Origin: Rhodothermus marinus DSM 4252
GTDB lineage: Bacteria; Bacteroidota; Rhodothermia; Rhodothermales; Rhodothermaceae
NCBI RefSeq assembly: GCF_000024845.1
Contig: NC_013501.1
Coordinates: 2,832,874 to 2,896,873 of the forward strand
Reading direction: 5' to 3'
DNA: 64,000 nt
In this document: in pieces, positions 1 through 12,092 of the stretch
How the letters are laid out: every line of letters begins with the position of its first letter
Position numbering within the stretch: the stretch's first letter is position 1
Position numbers and translations under genes: made by a program
The notes under the pieces: generated by a model
Databases searched by the model: none
What the model was told of the DNA's origin: nothing
What the model saw: only the letters and a program-made list of their open reading frames with translations

Positions 1-1892
<1,892 letters not shown>

Positions 1893-1921
1893 AGCACTCC
1901 GTTCTCTTTTGATCAGACAGT

Positions 1922-3799
1922 TCAACCGGCAGACATTCCCACCGGGCGGGCGGTTTTCGTGGCATACTGCTCCAGATCGCGCGGATAGTCTTCCATGCGA
2001 TCGTACCAGTTGTATTTCAGGAAAATCGAGCAGGCCACGATCAGCCCGGCGCAGATCAGCAGCTCGGTAGTGCGTTCCAGTACCAGATAGATCCCGGCGG
2101 CCGTCAGCGCCGTCTGCCAGACGATGCCCACGGCCACGTTCAGCATGTCGCGTTTGAAGTTCCGATTGGCTTCCAGCTCCGGAAATTCGGCGGCCAGCTT
2201 CTCGTGGATCGGCTTCCAGAAGCCCCAGGGGCGCACCTTCAGGTAAAAGTTTTTCAGCACTTCTTCGTCGTCGGGTGGTGTAAACAGACTGCCCGCAATG
2301 CAGCCGATCAGCGAGACGCCCAGAATAATCGGAAAGGTGTAGATGGTCGCCACGAAGGGCATCAGGGCCGGGACCACCATGGCGGCGATCATCCCGGCCA
2401 CCATGCCCCAGAAGTACCCGTAGCTGTTGAAACGCCACCAGTGCCACTTGAGCAGGTTCGAAGCCGTGTAGCCGCCGTAGAGCGCCGCCACGATCCACTG
2501 GATAATGTCATTCAGCGAATAGACGAACAGCCCCACGGCCGTGCCGATCACCACCACGAGCAGCGAGGTGAGGTAGCTCATCCAGACGTAGGTTTTCTCG
2601 CTGGCGTGGGGGTTGATGTAGCGCTTGTAGATGTCGTTGACGATGTAAGCCGGGGCCGCGTTGACCGTCGCCGCATAGGTCGACATGAAAGCGGCCAGTA
2701 GCGCGGCAATCAGCAGCCCGGTCAGCCCGGAAGGCACAAACTCGCGCAGCGCAAAGGGCAGCACCAGTTCGAAATCGACGTTGGAGCCCATCGCGTTGAG
2801 TTCGTCGGAGAAGAACACGAGCGCCAGCACGGTCAGCCCCGTCACCAGCATGTAGCGCGGCACGAGCAACACGACGTTCACGAAGCCGCTCATCTTGGCC
2901 GCCTCGCGGGGCGTGCGGGCCGAAAGCACGCGCTGCATGTCGTAGTTGGGTGCCGGACCTGCCATCGCCTGCAGCACGCCCTTGAAGAGCATCATCATGA
3001 AAAAGGCCGAGAACAGCTCCCAGCCGTCGGCGGCAATTCTCTCCTGCGCGGCGGGCATAAGGCGGGACCAGTCCAGATCCAGTTTCCAGCCGAAGAACGG
3101 ATCGAACCAGCCGTCCGGCACCACGGCCGCCACCATCTCCGGTGAGATGCGCTGCATGGCGATGATGCCCACAGCCACGCAGCCGATCGTCATGATGAAA
3201 AACTGCAGCACTTCGGTAGCCACCACGCTGAACATGCCGCCCTTGACCACATAGATCGTGGTCAGCGCCGTGATGATCAGACCGTAGAGGTGCATGTTCG
3301 TGACCGGATCGTCGGAGAGTTTCCAGGGCAGAAACGTGGCGGCAAACTTGCCGATACCGATAAACCCGTAGGCCAGAAAGCCAATGACGTTGAAGATGGC
3401 AAACAGCACCACGATCAGATGGGCCAGCTGCGCCCCACGGCCCGTCCCGAAACGAAAGGTGATCCACTCGGCACCGGTCATCACCCCGGACCGTCGCAAC
3501 CAGATCGACAGATAGACCATCAGGAAGATCTGGTTGAAGACGGGCCAGAGCCAGGGAATCCAGATGCTCTTCAGTCCATAGACGAAAAGCAGGTAAACCA
3601 TCCACATGGTACCGCTGATGTCGAACATGCCCGAGGCGTTCGACAGGCTCAGCATGTACCAGGGGATGCGGTTACCCCCCAGGAAGTAGTGACGAATACT
3701 GGAAGCCGCGTGCTTTGAAATCCAGATGCCGATCCCGACGGTGATCAGCCCGTAGGCCAGAATGATGAGCAGGTCGAGCGTGGTAAGGTGCAATTCCAT
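1922..3799 (-). CDS. Sodium:solute symporter (SSS family), probable disaccharide uptake
   Basis: A 625-residue inner-membrane protein with about 14 predicted hydrophobic helices, the LeuT-fold sodium/solute symporter family. It starts [20 protein letters not shown] and shows early-helix motifs such as [20 protein letters not shown] and [13 protein letters not shown]. The middle contains [34 protein letters not shown], which matches the conserved region of sugar SSS transporters (the quoted piece is the family's sodium-site helix). It lies directly upstream of the GH130 and epimerase genes, so it probably imports mannosylglucose, cellobiose or a related beta-disaccharide. The substrate is inferred from context only. 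The long C-terminal cytoplasmic segment and final helix are typical of the larger SSS members. Confidence 0.85.
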   Translation of the reverse strand: MELHLTTLDLLIILAYGLITVGIGIWISKHAASSIRHYFLGGNRIPWYMLSLSNASGMFDISGTMWMVYLLFVYGLKSIWIPWLWPVFNQIFLMVYLSIWLRRSGVMTGAEWITFRFGTGRGAQLAHLIVVLFAIFNVIGFLAYGFIGIGKFAATFLPWKLSDDPVTNMHLYGLIITALTTIYVVKGGMFSVVATEVLQFFIMTIGCVAVGIIAMQRISPEMVAAVVPDGWFDPFFGWKLDLDWSRLMPAAQERIAADGWELFSAFFMMMLFKGVLQAMAGPAPNYDMQRVLSARTPREAAKMSGFVNVVLLVPRYMLVTGLTVLALVFFSDELNAMGSNVDFELVLPFALREFVPSGLTGLLIAALLAAFMSTYAATVNAAPAYIVNDIYKRYINPHASEKTYVWMSYLTSLLVVVIGTAVGLFVYSLNDIIQWIVAALYGGYTASNLLKWHWWRFNSYGYFWGMVAGMIAAMVVPALMPFVATIYTFPIILGVSLIGCIAGSLFTPPDDEEVLKNFYLKVRPWGFWKPIHEKLAAEFPELEANRNFKRDMLNVAVGIVWQTALTAAGIYLVLERTTELLICAGLIVACSIFLKYNWYDRMEDYPRDLEQYATKTARPVGMSAG

Positions 3800-3848
3800 G
3801 ATCCGTTAGCAGCGCACTTCGATCAAGATCACCCTGCTGAAAGGGACC

Positions 3849-3899
3849 GGGAGCAGCGACCGGCCCGGCTTTTACCGTTCCGAGCCGACCGCTGCTCCC
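3849..3899 (-). terminator. Hairpin between the beta-helix gene and the symporter gene
   Basis: Arms GGGAGCAGCG (3849-3858) and CGCTGCTCCC (3890-3899) pair perfectly over 10 bp, with further inner CGGC/GCCG pairing. It falls between the stop of the beta-helix gene and the start of the symporter gene, both on the minus strand. There is only a short, weak T-rich stretch after it, so it may attenuate rather than end transcription, or act as a stabilising or processing stem that separates the outer-membrane genes from the cytoplasmic ones. Confidence 0.5.
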
Positions 3900-3932
3900 T
3901 TCCCCTGTCGCACAATGCCACAGAGCCCGGGG

Positions 3933-6595
3933 TCACTTCAGCAGCGTCATGCGCCGCACCAGTTGCCCGTCCGGCGTCTCCAGGCGGTAGAAGTACAGGC
4001 CGCTCGAGAGTCCCTGCGGCTCGAAGCGCACGGCATGCGTGCCGGCAGGCATTTCCCGATCCACGAGCCGGGCCACTTCGCGGCCCAGCAGGTCATAGAC
4101 CACCAGCCGCACCTTGCCCGGCTGCGGGAGCGTGTAGCGGATGGTGGTCGCTTTGTGGAACGGGTTCGGGTAGTTCTGCTCCAGCACGTAGCCTTCCGGC
4201 AGCGTGCTGCTTTCGGTCGCGACAATGTCCTGCTCGTAGTAGAGCACGATCACGTAGTCGATCAGCAGCCCGCCGCTGGCGCTGGTCACGGTGAGCGTGT
4301 GCGTGCCGGCGCTGAGCCGCACCGTCTTGGATGCCGTCTGGAACTTGAAGCGCGGCGACTGGAGTTCGGAGGCCGAGGTCCCCGTGACTGCCGGGAACGA
4401 CAGCTCGGCGGCCTGCTGCCCATCGACCAGCAGCGTACCGGTAGCGCCCGTCTCGGCCTGGTAGAAGATGCGGGCCAGGCCGTTGCGGACGTTGTCCGGC
4501 ACTTCCAGCGTCCAGGTCACGCTACCGCCTGCGTCCAGCGAGGCTGCCTGCAGCCCGGAGGGGCAGAAGGCTTCCGGATCGTCGCACTCGATGCGGGCGG
4601 CCGTAAGCTCTTCGGCGTTGGCCGGCGTGAGCGTGGCGACCACCTCGCCCGAGGAGACCTGCACGACTTCGACCGTGGAGAACCACTGCCAGCCCCACGA
4701 CGGTGCAATTTCCAGCGTGTGCTCACCGGCCGTCAGCGTCAGCGAGCCTGCCACCAGATCGCTCTGGCGGATTTCCACCCACGCCCAGGTGTTGGGCTCC
4801 AGATTGAACTTGCACTCCGCGTTCGTGCTGTTCGTCGAGCAGAAGAAGAACTCGCCGTAGGTGTTCGTATTCTGAAGGCCGATGCCGTCGATCCGGATGT
4901 GCTGGCCGCGCTCGGTCTCGTTGCCCATGTTCGTCTGCACGCGCAGCATGTACTCACCGTCCTCCGGCACCGTAAAGCGCCAGAAGGCCCGACCGCTGCC
5001 TTCGAAGAAGAAGCCCACAAACCCTTCGTAGGTGTAAACCGAGCCGTTTTCGATCGCGCCGTCTTCACCCTCGACCAGCACCTGGTCGACCGGCTGCTCG
5101 GGCGCTCCGCCGGCCATCTCTTCAATGGCCTGGATGTAGGCGTCCCGGTTGGCCAGGTAGTCCTGCAGGGCATCCGGGAACCAGTTCAGGTCACCCAGCG
5201 GCAGCCCGTCGGTTCCGGCGCTTTCCAGCTGCGGATGCGAATAGGAGAAGCCCTCCGGCACCGGCCAGATGTTGGCCTTCGGATCCGGATCGCGGCCGGG
5301 ATCCCATACGACCAGTGCCCAGGGCGTGGGCGCTTCGCTGATCCACTGGCTGATGAACTGCTGCATCAGGTTGTAGACCTCCTGCGTGGTGGGCGCATTG
5401 GCGAGCTGCACCTCCAGGTTCGTGTTGTTTTCCATGACCATCCCGTCGTACAGCTCGAACCAGCGGGCCGTCGTGTCGCTCACGAGCGGCTGCGAGCGCA
5501 CGCCCAGCTGCTGGTGGATCTGGGCCACGGCCGGATCCAGCCACCAGTTGTTGTTGGCCAGCACGATGCGCCGGTCCGTTTCCAGCCCGTAGCGCGAGGG
5601 GAGCGGCTGAATGCCGAAAATGCCAATGTGCTCACACACTCGCTGAAGTAGTCCGGATCGTTGCCGGCGCCTACCCAGCTATTGAGACGATCCTGGTACT
5701 GTTGCTCACTTTCCCCCTGCCAGAAGGGGTTGATCATCAGGTTGTTCGTCACGTAGGCCCGCTTCCAGAGGCCGCCCGCGTTGAAGTTGCGGCCGAAGTT
5801 CACCAGCGTGTTGTGGTTGAACAGGAAGTACTCGACCGGCGCGGCTTCCGACTGGAACGGGAAGGAAGTCAAATTGAAGAACGAATTGTTTTCAAAAATG
5901 ACCGTATCGGCCCCGGCCTCCAGGCGGATGGCGCGGCCTTCCCAAATCTGGGTCGGCCCCACCAGGTTGCGGAACAGACAGTTCGTGATGATGATGTCGT
6001 TGCCTTCGGCCTTGAAGCCGAGGTGATGCCAGTCGTTCCGGTCGAAAACGACATGGTCGAAGATGAACTTCGAGTTCTTCGAGTTGATGAGGATGGGCTC
6101 GTAGTTGGCCGTCACGCCCGAGTCGTCCTGGCCCATGAGCCACAGGTTGCGCAGCTCGAGGCCGCCGTTGCCATCGCCGCTGCTTTCGATCATGAGCCCG
6201 TCCACCGTCCCGTCCTCGCGGCGGAAGCGCTGAATGATGGCCGGCCCGCAGTCCTCGGTGCCGCTCTCACCGCAGACGTTTTCTCCGGTAGCGGCCCCTT
6301 CCTCGGCGGTCTGGCCGATCAGGCGCAGGTCGAACTCGTTGTTGGAAATGTGCTCGGTGATCCAGTAGAACCCTCCTCGCTTGAGCTTGTAGATGCGCCC
6401 TGCCGGACGTTCGGTATCGTTGGCCACCGTATTGGTCAGGGCGTTCATGAGGGGCAGACCGTTCTCATCGGCCCACTCCACCACGCACTCGTCCTGGTCG
6501 GTGGGACAGACCGTGTAGTCCTGGGCCGCAGCCGGCCTCGCGACCGCCAGCAGTCCCACCAGCAGGACGCCGGTCAGGTAGTAGCGCGTTTGCAT
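3933..6595 (-). pseudogene. Secreted beta-helix (pectate lyase-like) protein with sorting domain, frameshifted
   Basis: Two overlapping reading frames encode one protein. The N-terminal part (start 6595, ATG preceded by GGAGG) has a signal peptide and asparagine-rich right-handed beta-helix repeats (for example NNSFFNLTSF). It runs out of frame in a CACACAC run at 5633-5639. The C-terminal part continues without a gap as CEHIGIFGIQPLPSRYG in the other frame: removing one TG/CA unit gives an 887-codon gene. The rest holds a jelly-roll carbohydrate-binding-like segment (about 170 residues) and a C-terminal domain with NYPNPFHKATTIRYTLPQPG, the type used for sorting in this phylum. Its closest neighbour in the window is the intact gene at 46103-47839. 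Whether the lesion is real or a sequencing error cannot be told here. Substrate unknown; the operon suggests a plant glycan. Confidence 0.82.
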
Positions 6596-6649
6596 GGCCT
6601 CCTCCGTGTTTTTGGTTGGGATGATGGTCACCTTTCGGGCAATTGCGCC

Positions 6650-9600
6650 TCAGAATCGATAGCGGAATCCGACGTCGATCGTATAGCCGTAAAGTTCTTT
6701 GTAGGCCAGATAGCGGCGCGTAAAGCTATAATCCGGGTCCTGCGTATTCTGGCCGGTGTATTGCTCGTCGGGTCGATTATTCAGGTTGTTGAAGTTGGCA
6801 TAGAGCTCCATTCCCGTCCCGATCTTCTGCCGCACCGACAGATCGAATCGGGAATAGGGCCCCACGAACACATCGTTCAACGGCTCACGCGGGTTGACCC
6901 AGCTGGCAATATCGCTCTGGTACAGGTAAGACAGCCGCGCCGAAAAGCCGCGGTAATCGAAGCCGATGGTCATGTTGAACACGTGGGCCGCCTGTCCCGG
7001 CATGCGCCCGGTGCGGGTCGTATCGATGATGGAGTAGATGGTACGCGGGGGACGTCCCGGCAGAATCTGCCGCTCTTTGCGGTAGTAGTGATAGGTCGTC
7101 TCCGAAAAGCCCCGCGTGTAGTTCAGGCTCAGCACGAGGCCTTTGAGCACACCGGGCAGATAGGAGAAGTTGGTCTGCCATTCCAGCTCGTAGCCCCAGT
7201 ATTTGGCCGGTTCGTCGTTGTTGACCGTGGTCTGGAGCTGCGGGCTGGCACCTTCCAGCCACTCACGCGGCACGTTCGTGCCTTCCGGCACACCGATCAC
7301 CACCGTATCGCCGTTGACATCCCGGAACAGCTGGGCGGGGAATTCGACCTCGATCAGCAGATCGTCGATGCGTTTGTAGAAGGCCGAGATTCCGAACAAT
7401 CCGAAGCGGGAGCTGGCCAGCTGCAGCGTGGCGTCGTAGTTCGTGGCATGCGAGGGACGCAGCTTCGAGTTGGCCGCCCAGATGAACGAGCGCCACGTGT
7501 TGATCGAGGTGATCGGCGCGTACTGATAGTAGTTGGGCCGCGAGATGGTCTCGGTGCGGGCCAGCTTGAGGGCCAGCCAGTCGAGTGGCCGCACGTCCAG
7601 ATGGACCATGGGCAGCCAGAAGATGTTCTCGCGCTCCACCTCCAGTTCGGCCAGATCGGCCGGGGGCGCGTACACAAAACCGGACGTAACTTCCCGGAAG
7701 CGCTGTCCCGTATAGCGCGAGTAGTCCCGCTCGTAGCGAATACCCGGAATCAGCGTGACGTAGGGCCCGATCTTGAGCTGGGCCATGACATAGGCGGCCT
7801 GATACCGCTCGATGCCGTCGTAATCACGGCCCAGCGACTCGATCGTGTTGTTCTGGTATTCGGCCTGGCAGGGCGAAGCCTGCAGCGCCCGCGTCAGCTC
7901 CATGAGCAGGTCTTCGTCGGCGATCGGTCCCAGCCCGAACTGTCCTTCGCCAAACTCCCCTTCGCGCTTGTAATCCTTCTGGATGAGCGCGATCGGAAGC
8001 CCCGGCACGCCATAGACCGAGTCGGCAATCTGATAGCGTTCCTCCCACTCGGGGCCCAGCGTCTCCAGCAGACACTGCTCGACCGTATCGCTCGGATACC
8101 GCAGGCCCTGCCGGCCGTTGCGCTCACGGTCGAACGTGCGCGACAGCCAGCGCAGCTTACCGCCCAGCTTCACGTAGCCGGAAATCCATCCGAAATGGAA
8201 CGGCCGCTGGAAATTGGCCTGAATGCCGTACTGGTCCTCGTCCAGGCGCTCGGAATCCACCCAGATCGAGGAGAGCTGCATGGTCGAATCGTGACGCACC
8301 AGACTCCAGACGCTGTCGGGCGACAGGCCGAACAGCTCGGCCCGCCCCACGCTCAGCGCCGTGCCGTCGCGCCCGAACTCCCAGATGTAGTTGTGCGGCG
8401 ACCGACGCCGGGAGATGGTATAAAAGGCCTGGGCGTCGTATTTGAAGCTGCCCCGGTCCTGCTCGATCCCCAGCCCACTGGTGAGAATGGCCGTGCGCGT
8501 GTCATACTCCTCCACACTGGCATCCAGACTGCCGACCGAAGGGGCATAACGGCGCACAAATACATCGTCGCGTAGCTCGTTGTAGAAAATGTTGCCCTGC
8601 AGGCGCCCGTTGGGAATGTTATAGTCCAGCAGCAGACTGCCGCCCAGACGTCCGCGGAAGACGGTCTCTTCCCGCAGGTTGAAGCTGTTGAACCGGGGTT
8701 CACGCTGGCCGGTCAGCGGGTTGATGTCGTCGGCCGTCCAGTTGATGCCCAGCTTGTCGGCGCTCCGGTTGTAGCGATCCGCGTTGAACGTGGCGATCAC
8801 ACCCAGCCGCTCGTTCAGAAAGCGGTTGCTGGCTGTTCCGACAAGCTTGTAGTTCCCCAGATACTGCTGCAGCCCGGCATAGCCACCGGTGGCCAGCACG
8901 TCGAAATGCCAGCCCGAGGGCGCGCTCCGAAGCCGCAGGTCGATGTTGCCGCCCACGGCGTCGGCGTCCATGTCCGGCGTGATCGCCTTGCGCACCTCGA
9001 TCCCGTCCAGGATGTTCGACGAGATCAGCGACAGATCGACCTGGCGATTGGAGGGGTCGGTATCGGGCAACCGCACGCCGTTGACCGTGACCGTGTTGTA
9101 TTTGGGCAGCAGGCCGCGGATGGCCACGTTCGTGGCTTCACCGCCGGAGCGCAGGATCACGACGCCCGGCAGACGTCCGATCGACTCGGCCGCGTTGTTG
9201 TCGGGCAGCTCCAGAATGCGGTCACGCGAGACCACGTTCTTGACCACCACGTCCGAGAACTGCTCGTTGATGGCCGCCAGCTGTCCGGCCACCTGCGCCG
9301 TGATGACCACCTCCTGCCCGACAATCCCTTCCCAGACAAGCTGGACGTTGACCTCGACCTCCGAAGCGCCCTCCGCGACCGTCACCGGCACCTCTTCGGT
9401 GTGATAGCCGAGGTACGAAATCACCAGCGTATACTGGCCGGGCGCCACGTTGGGGATGACAAACCGACCGTCCACGTCGGTGGCGGCCCCCCGCACGGTG
9501 CCTTTGATCACGACATTGGCACCCGGAAGCGGATCGCCCGTGTCCCGGTCGGTCACCGTTCCCCGGATCACCTGCCCGTGGGCCGCCCCCACCAGCAGCA

Positions 9601-9688
9601 ACCACAGTCCCAGCGCCAGCCAGCGCTTCAGTGTCAGACGTTTCCGTGCACACATGGGTCTTTTCACGAAACCGTTTCTGTCGGCCAC
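6650..9688 (-). CDS. TonB-dependent outer-membrane receptor (glycan operon)
   Basis: About 1012 residues. A signal peptide (…RWLALGLWLLLVGAAHGQ) is followed by a carboxypeptidase-like regulatory domain (DPLPGANVVIKGTVRGAATD), a plug domain with NAAESIGRLPGVVILRSGGE, and a long 22-strand-type barrel ending in FRYRF, a normal outer-membrane C-terminus with terminal Phe. It imports an oligosaccharide or other bulky ligand using TonB energy. No SusD partner is encoded. Start ATG at 9688 lies about 32 nt from the predicted promoter; the alternative ATG at 9655 gives a more typical signal peptide and neither has a strong ribosome site. It is the first gene of a 9-kb minus-strand operon and is closely related in layout to the receptor at 47877. 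Confidence 0.9.
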   Translation of the reverse strand: MADRNGFVKRPMCARKRLTLKRWLALGLWLLLVGAAHGQVIRGTVTDRDTGDPLPGANVVIKGTVRGAATDVDGRFVIPNVAPGQYTLVISYLGYHTEEVPVTVAEGASEVEVNVQLVWEGIVGQEVVITAQVAGQLAAINEQFSDVVVKNVVSRDRILELPDNNAAESIGRLPGVVILRSGGEATNVAIRGLLPKYNTVTVNGVRLPDTDPSNRQVDLSLISSNILDGIEVRKAITPDMDADAVGGNIDLRLRSAPSGWHFDVLATGGYAGLQQYLGNYKLVGTASNRFLNERLGVIATFNADRYNRSADKLGINWTADDINPLTGQREPRFNSFNLREETVFRGRLGGSLLLDYNIPNGRLQGNIFYNELRDDVFVRRYAPSVGSLDASVEEYDTRTAILTSGLGIEQDRGSFKYDAQAFYTISRRRSPHNYIWEFGRDGTALSVGRAELFGLSPDSVWSLVRHDSTMQLSSIWVDSERLDEDQYGIQANFQRPFHFGWISGYVKLGGKLRWLSRTFDRERNGRQGLRYPSDTVEQCLLETLGPEWEERYQIADSVYGVPGLPIALIQKDYKREGEFGEGQFGLGPIADEDLLMELTRALQASPCQAEYQNNTIESLGRDYDGIERYQAAYVMAQLKIGPYVTLIPGIRYERDYSRYTGQRFREVTSGFVYAPPADLAELEVERENIFWLPMVHLDVRPLDWLALKLARTETISRPNYYQYAPITSINTWRSFIWAANSKLRPSHATNYDATLQLASSRFGLFGISAFYKRIDDLLIEVEFPAQLFRDVNGDTVVIGVPEGTNVPREWLEGASPQLQTTVNNDEPAKYWGYELEWQTNFSYLPGVLKGLVLSLNYTRGFSETTYHYYRKERQILPGRPPRTIYSIIDTTRTGRMPGQAAHVFNMTIGFDYRGFSARLSYLYQSDIASWVNPREPLNDVFVGPYSRFDLSVRQKIGTGMELYANFNNLNNRPDEQYTGQNTQDPDYSFTRRYLAYKELYGYTIDVGFRYRF

Positions 9689-9726
9689 AGGGCCATTTTC
9701 AATTAATCAATTTACTTGACTAACAC

Positions 9727-9755
9727 TATATACTCAAATTGACGAAATATTGCAA
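9727..9755 (-). promoter_or_regulatory. Sigma70-like promoter of the glycan operon
   Basis: On the minus strand TTGCAA (9750-9755), a 17-bp spacer and TATATA (9727-9732) give a near-consensus promoter. Transcription would start near 9720, 30-65 nt before the TonB receptor start. The surrounding AT-rich sequence contains an imperfect inverted repeat (CAATTTGA … TCAA…AATTG) spanning the -10 region, a plausible site for the divergently encoded ROK regulator. The operator assignment is inference. Confidence 0.55.
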
Positions 9756-9912
9756 GTCACAAAATCCGGTAGGGCTTCCATATTCACAGAATCACAACAA
9801 ACCACCCGATTTCCCGTAACGACGAGAAATTATCCGGATCTTTTTAAACAAATGGATTGCTTAAGGTTTATCTTAGAAGCATTTACTGCAAGCATCGCAC
9901 GGCACCGCGCCT

Positions 9913-11166
9913 ATGCTGCTGGGCACCAATCTCAAGTACGCCAAGGCCTACAACTTCCGGATCGTGCTGGAGACGATCCGGCGCTTCGGGCCCATCTCGC
10001 GGGCCGAGGTGGCCCGCCGCACGGAACTCACGGCCCAGACCGTCTCGAACATCACACGGGAGCTACTCGACATGGGCCTCATCTACGAGGCCGAACGGCT
10101 CCGCGACGGCCGCGGCGCCCCTTCGATCCAGCTGACCATCAATCCCGACGGCGCCTACTCCATCGGACTTGACCTGGACCGCGACCACCTGACCGCGCTG
10201 CTCGTCGATTTTGCCGGGCAGATCCGCCATCGCATCCATCAGGCGCTGGACGGGGCGCTACCGCCCGACAAGGCCATGGACCTCCTGGCCCGCACGGCCG
10301 AAACACTGCTGCAGGAAACCGGCCTTCCCCGCGAAAAAATCTGGGGCGTCGGTGTGGGCATTCCCGGTCCGCTGGACGTCTCCGAAGACGGCCACGTCAC
10401 CAACGTGGCCAACCCCAAAGCCTTCCCCGGCTGGCACCGCGTGCCGGTCGTCGAAATCCTGGAGCGGCGTCTGGAGCTGCCGGTCTTTCTGGAAAACAAC
10501 GCCACGGCCGCGGCCATCGGCGAACGCTGGTACGGCGCCGGCCAGCACATCGCCACCTTCTTCTACGTGTTTTTCAGCGAAGGGCTCGGCGGCGGCCTCA
10601 TCTTCAACGGACAGCCCTACGACGGACATTCCGGTAACGCCGGCGAACTGGGCTACTGCTACCTGCCGCCCGAGGTGCTCACCGCCGAAGACCTGACCGT
10701 CTTCCAAAAACCGCACCTGGGCATTCTCTTCAACGTGCCGCGCCTTTACCGCCGCCTCGAGGCGGCCGGCCACACGGCCCGGAGCCTGGAAGATCTGGAA
10801 CAACTCTTCCAGGAGAAAAACCCGATCCTGCTCGACTGGCTGCACACAGGCCTGGAACACCTGGCCCCGATCATCCTGGCCGTCGAGTACATCCTCGATC
10901 CCGAGGCCATCTTCTTCGGCGGTCGGCTTCCGGAGCCGATCATGACCTATATTATTGAATGGTTGACGCAGCGGCTGGCCGCGCTGCGCATCGAAGAAAA
11001 GCCACCGGTGCGGCTGCTGCCGGGCACGGCCGGCGTCGATGCGGCCGCGCTTGGTCTGGCCACACTCCCCCTCTACATCCAGCTGGCCCCGGGCCTGCAC
11101 GTGCTGCTGAAGACCGGGGATGGCGAAGCGCCAGCACGCGGACGCGCTTCGAGCGCCGCACGCTAA
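9913..11166 (+). CDS. ROK-family transcriptional regulator lacking the usual zinc motif
   Basis: 417 residues. The N-terminal winged helix-turn-helix (about 15-75; SRAEVARRTELTAQTVSNIT) resembles NagC/Mlc/XylR regulators. The ROK sugar-kinase-like domain follows, with GVGVGIPGPLD, ENNATAAAIGERWYG and GLGGGLIFNG. After GNAGELGY the family normally has a histidine and a CxCGxxGC zinc cluster. Here the sequence reads GYCYLPPEVLTAED with no cysteine cluster, so the structural zinc site is missing. Divergent from the TonB receptor operon, it most likely represses or activates it in response to a sugar or sugar phosphate. The gene ends in a 4-bp overlap with the convergent hydrolase. Confidence 0.85.
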   Translation: MLLGTNLKYAKAYNFRIVLETIRRFGPISRAEVARRTELTAQTVSNITRELLDMGLIYEAERLRDGRGAPSIQLTINPDGAYSIGLDLDRDHLTALLVDFAGQIRHRIHQALDGALPPDKAMDLLARTAETLLQETGLPREKIWGVGVGIPGPLDVSEDGHVTNVANPKAFPGWHRVPVVEILERRLELPVFLENNATAAAIGERWYGAGQHIATFFYVFFSEGLGGGLIFNGQPYDGHSGNAGELGYCYLPPEVLTAEDLTVFQKPHLGILFNVPRLYRRLEAAGHTARSLEDLEQLFQEKNPILLDWLHTGLEHLAPIILAVEYILDPEAIFFGGRLPEPIMTYIIEWLTQRLAALRIEEKPPVRLLPGTAGVDAAALGLATLPLYIQLAPGLHVLLKTGDGEAPARGRASSAAR

Positions 11167-12092
11167 TCCTCGGGTGCGAAAAGAAACCGGCGCACCTGCG
11201 CGACAAAGGCTTCCGCCTGCTCCAGCACCAGCAGGTGTCCGGCTTCGGGGAGCATCACGCCCTGAGCATTCGGCAAGCGTTCCAGCGCCAGCCGGAGCAT
11301 ATCGGCCGGAGTTTCTGCGGGGCGGAAGAAGCGATTGGGGATGAGCAGGTCGTTTTCGCCGAAAACCACCAGCACCGGGTGTTGCACCTGCGGCAGGTGT
11401 TCGAAAACCGGCTCGTCCAGCATGCCGGCCACAGCCCGGGCGTTGGCTTCGGCGTAGGCGCGGAAATCCGGACGTTCCTGCATCTGCGCACGCTGGGTCA
11501 GCAACCATCCGAACCGATCCGGATTCCAGCGGGCAAAATTGCGCCGGACGTTCTGCGCGTAGAGCGCCGGGGGCATGGCGGCAATGGCTTCGGCCGTAAA
11601 CAGCGCTTTCAGCTGAGCGGCGGCTTCCGGCGTGAAGGTTTCGATTCCGGCCGGTGCAGCCAGCACCAGCCGCCGGATGCGATTCGGATGCCGAAGGGCC
11701 ATCATCAGCGCGATCTGTCCCCCCATCGACAGCCCCACGACATCCACCTGCGTCAGCTGTAGCGTGTCCAGCCAGGCCGCCAGCACATCGGCATAGAACG
11801 AGGGTGTGGCCGGAACGCCATCCTTGTCCGAAAGCCCAAAACCCGGCAAATCCGGCGCCAGCACACGCGCCTGCGTGGCAAGTCGGGGGATGACCTCCCG
11901 CCAGACCGACAGGTTCGTTCCCAGTCCGTGCACGAGCACAACCGGAGGGCCGAAGGTTCGGCTGTCGTGGTACACCATGCGATAGTTGTGCACCACGGCC
12001 GTATCGAGCCTGTCGGGATAGCCCACAAGAGGCTGGGCCGTCGCGGCGGTTGCCAGAAGCAGCATCATTGCCAGCAGTCCAATCGTCTTCAT
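11163..12092 (-). CDS. Exported alpha/beta-fold hydrolase
   Basis: 309 residues. A signal peptide (MKTIGLLAMMLLLATAATAQ) is followed by a classical alpha/beta hydrolase: oxyanion HGLGTN, nucleophile elbow GLSMGG, late acid in FGENDLLIP and catalytic His in EAGHLLVLEQ. It is likely an esterase or lipase-like enzyme acting in the periplasm or outside. The ATG at 12092 overlaps the TGA of the upstream CoA ligase (ATGA), so it is the last gene of the operon starting at the TonB receptor near 19.2 kb. Context suggests it releases a carboxylic acid that the ligase then activates. The actual substrate cannot be read from the sequence. Confidence 0.85.
   Translation of the reverse strand: MKTIGLLAMMLLLATAATAQPLVGYPDRLDTAVVHNYRMVYHDSRTFGPPVVLVHGLGTNLSVWREVIPRLATQARVLAPDLPGFGLSDKDGVPATPSFYADVLAAWLDTLQLTQVDVVGLSMGGQIALMMALRHPNRIRRLVLAAPAGIETFTPEAAAQLKALFTAEAIAAMPPALYAQNVRRNFARWNPDRFGWLLTQRAQMQERPDFRAYAEANARAVAGMLDEPVFEHLPQVQHPVLVVFGENDLLIPNRFFRPAETPADMLRLALERLPNAQGVMLPEAGHLLVLEQAEAFVAQVRRFLFAPED

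Noticed and set aside
5702-8575. A 957-residue open frame on the plus strand opposite the TonB receptor and beta-helix genes
   Set aside because: Its Arg/Val/His-rich composition has no domain and mirrors the real minus-strand genes; it is a high-GC shadow.
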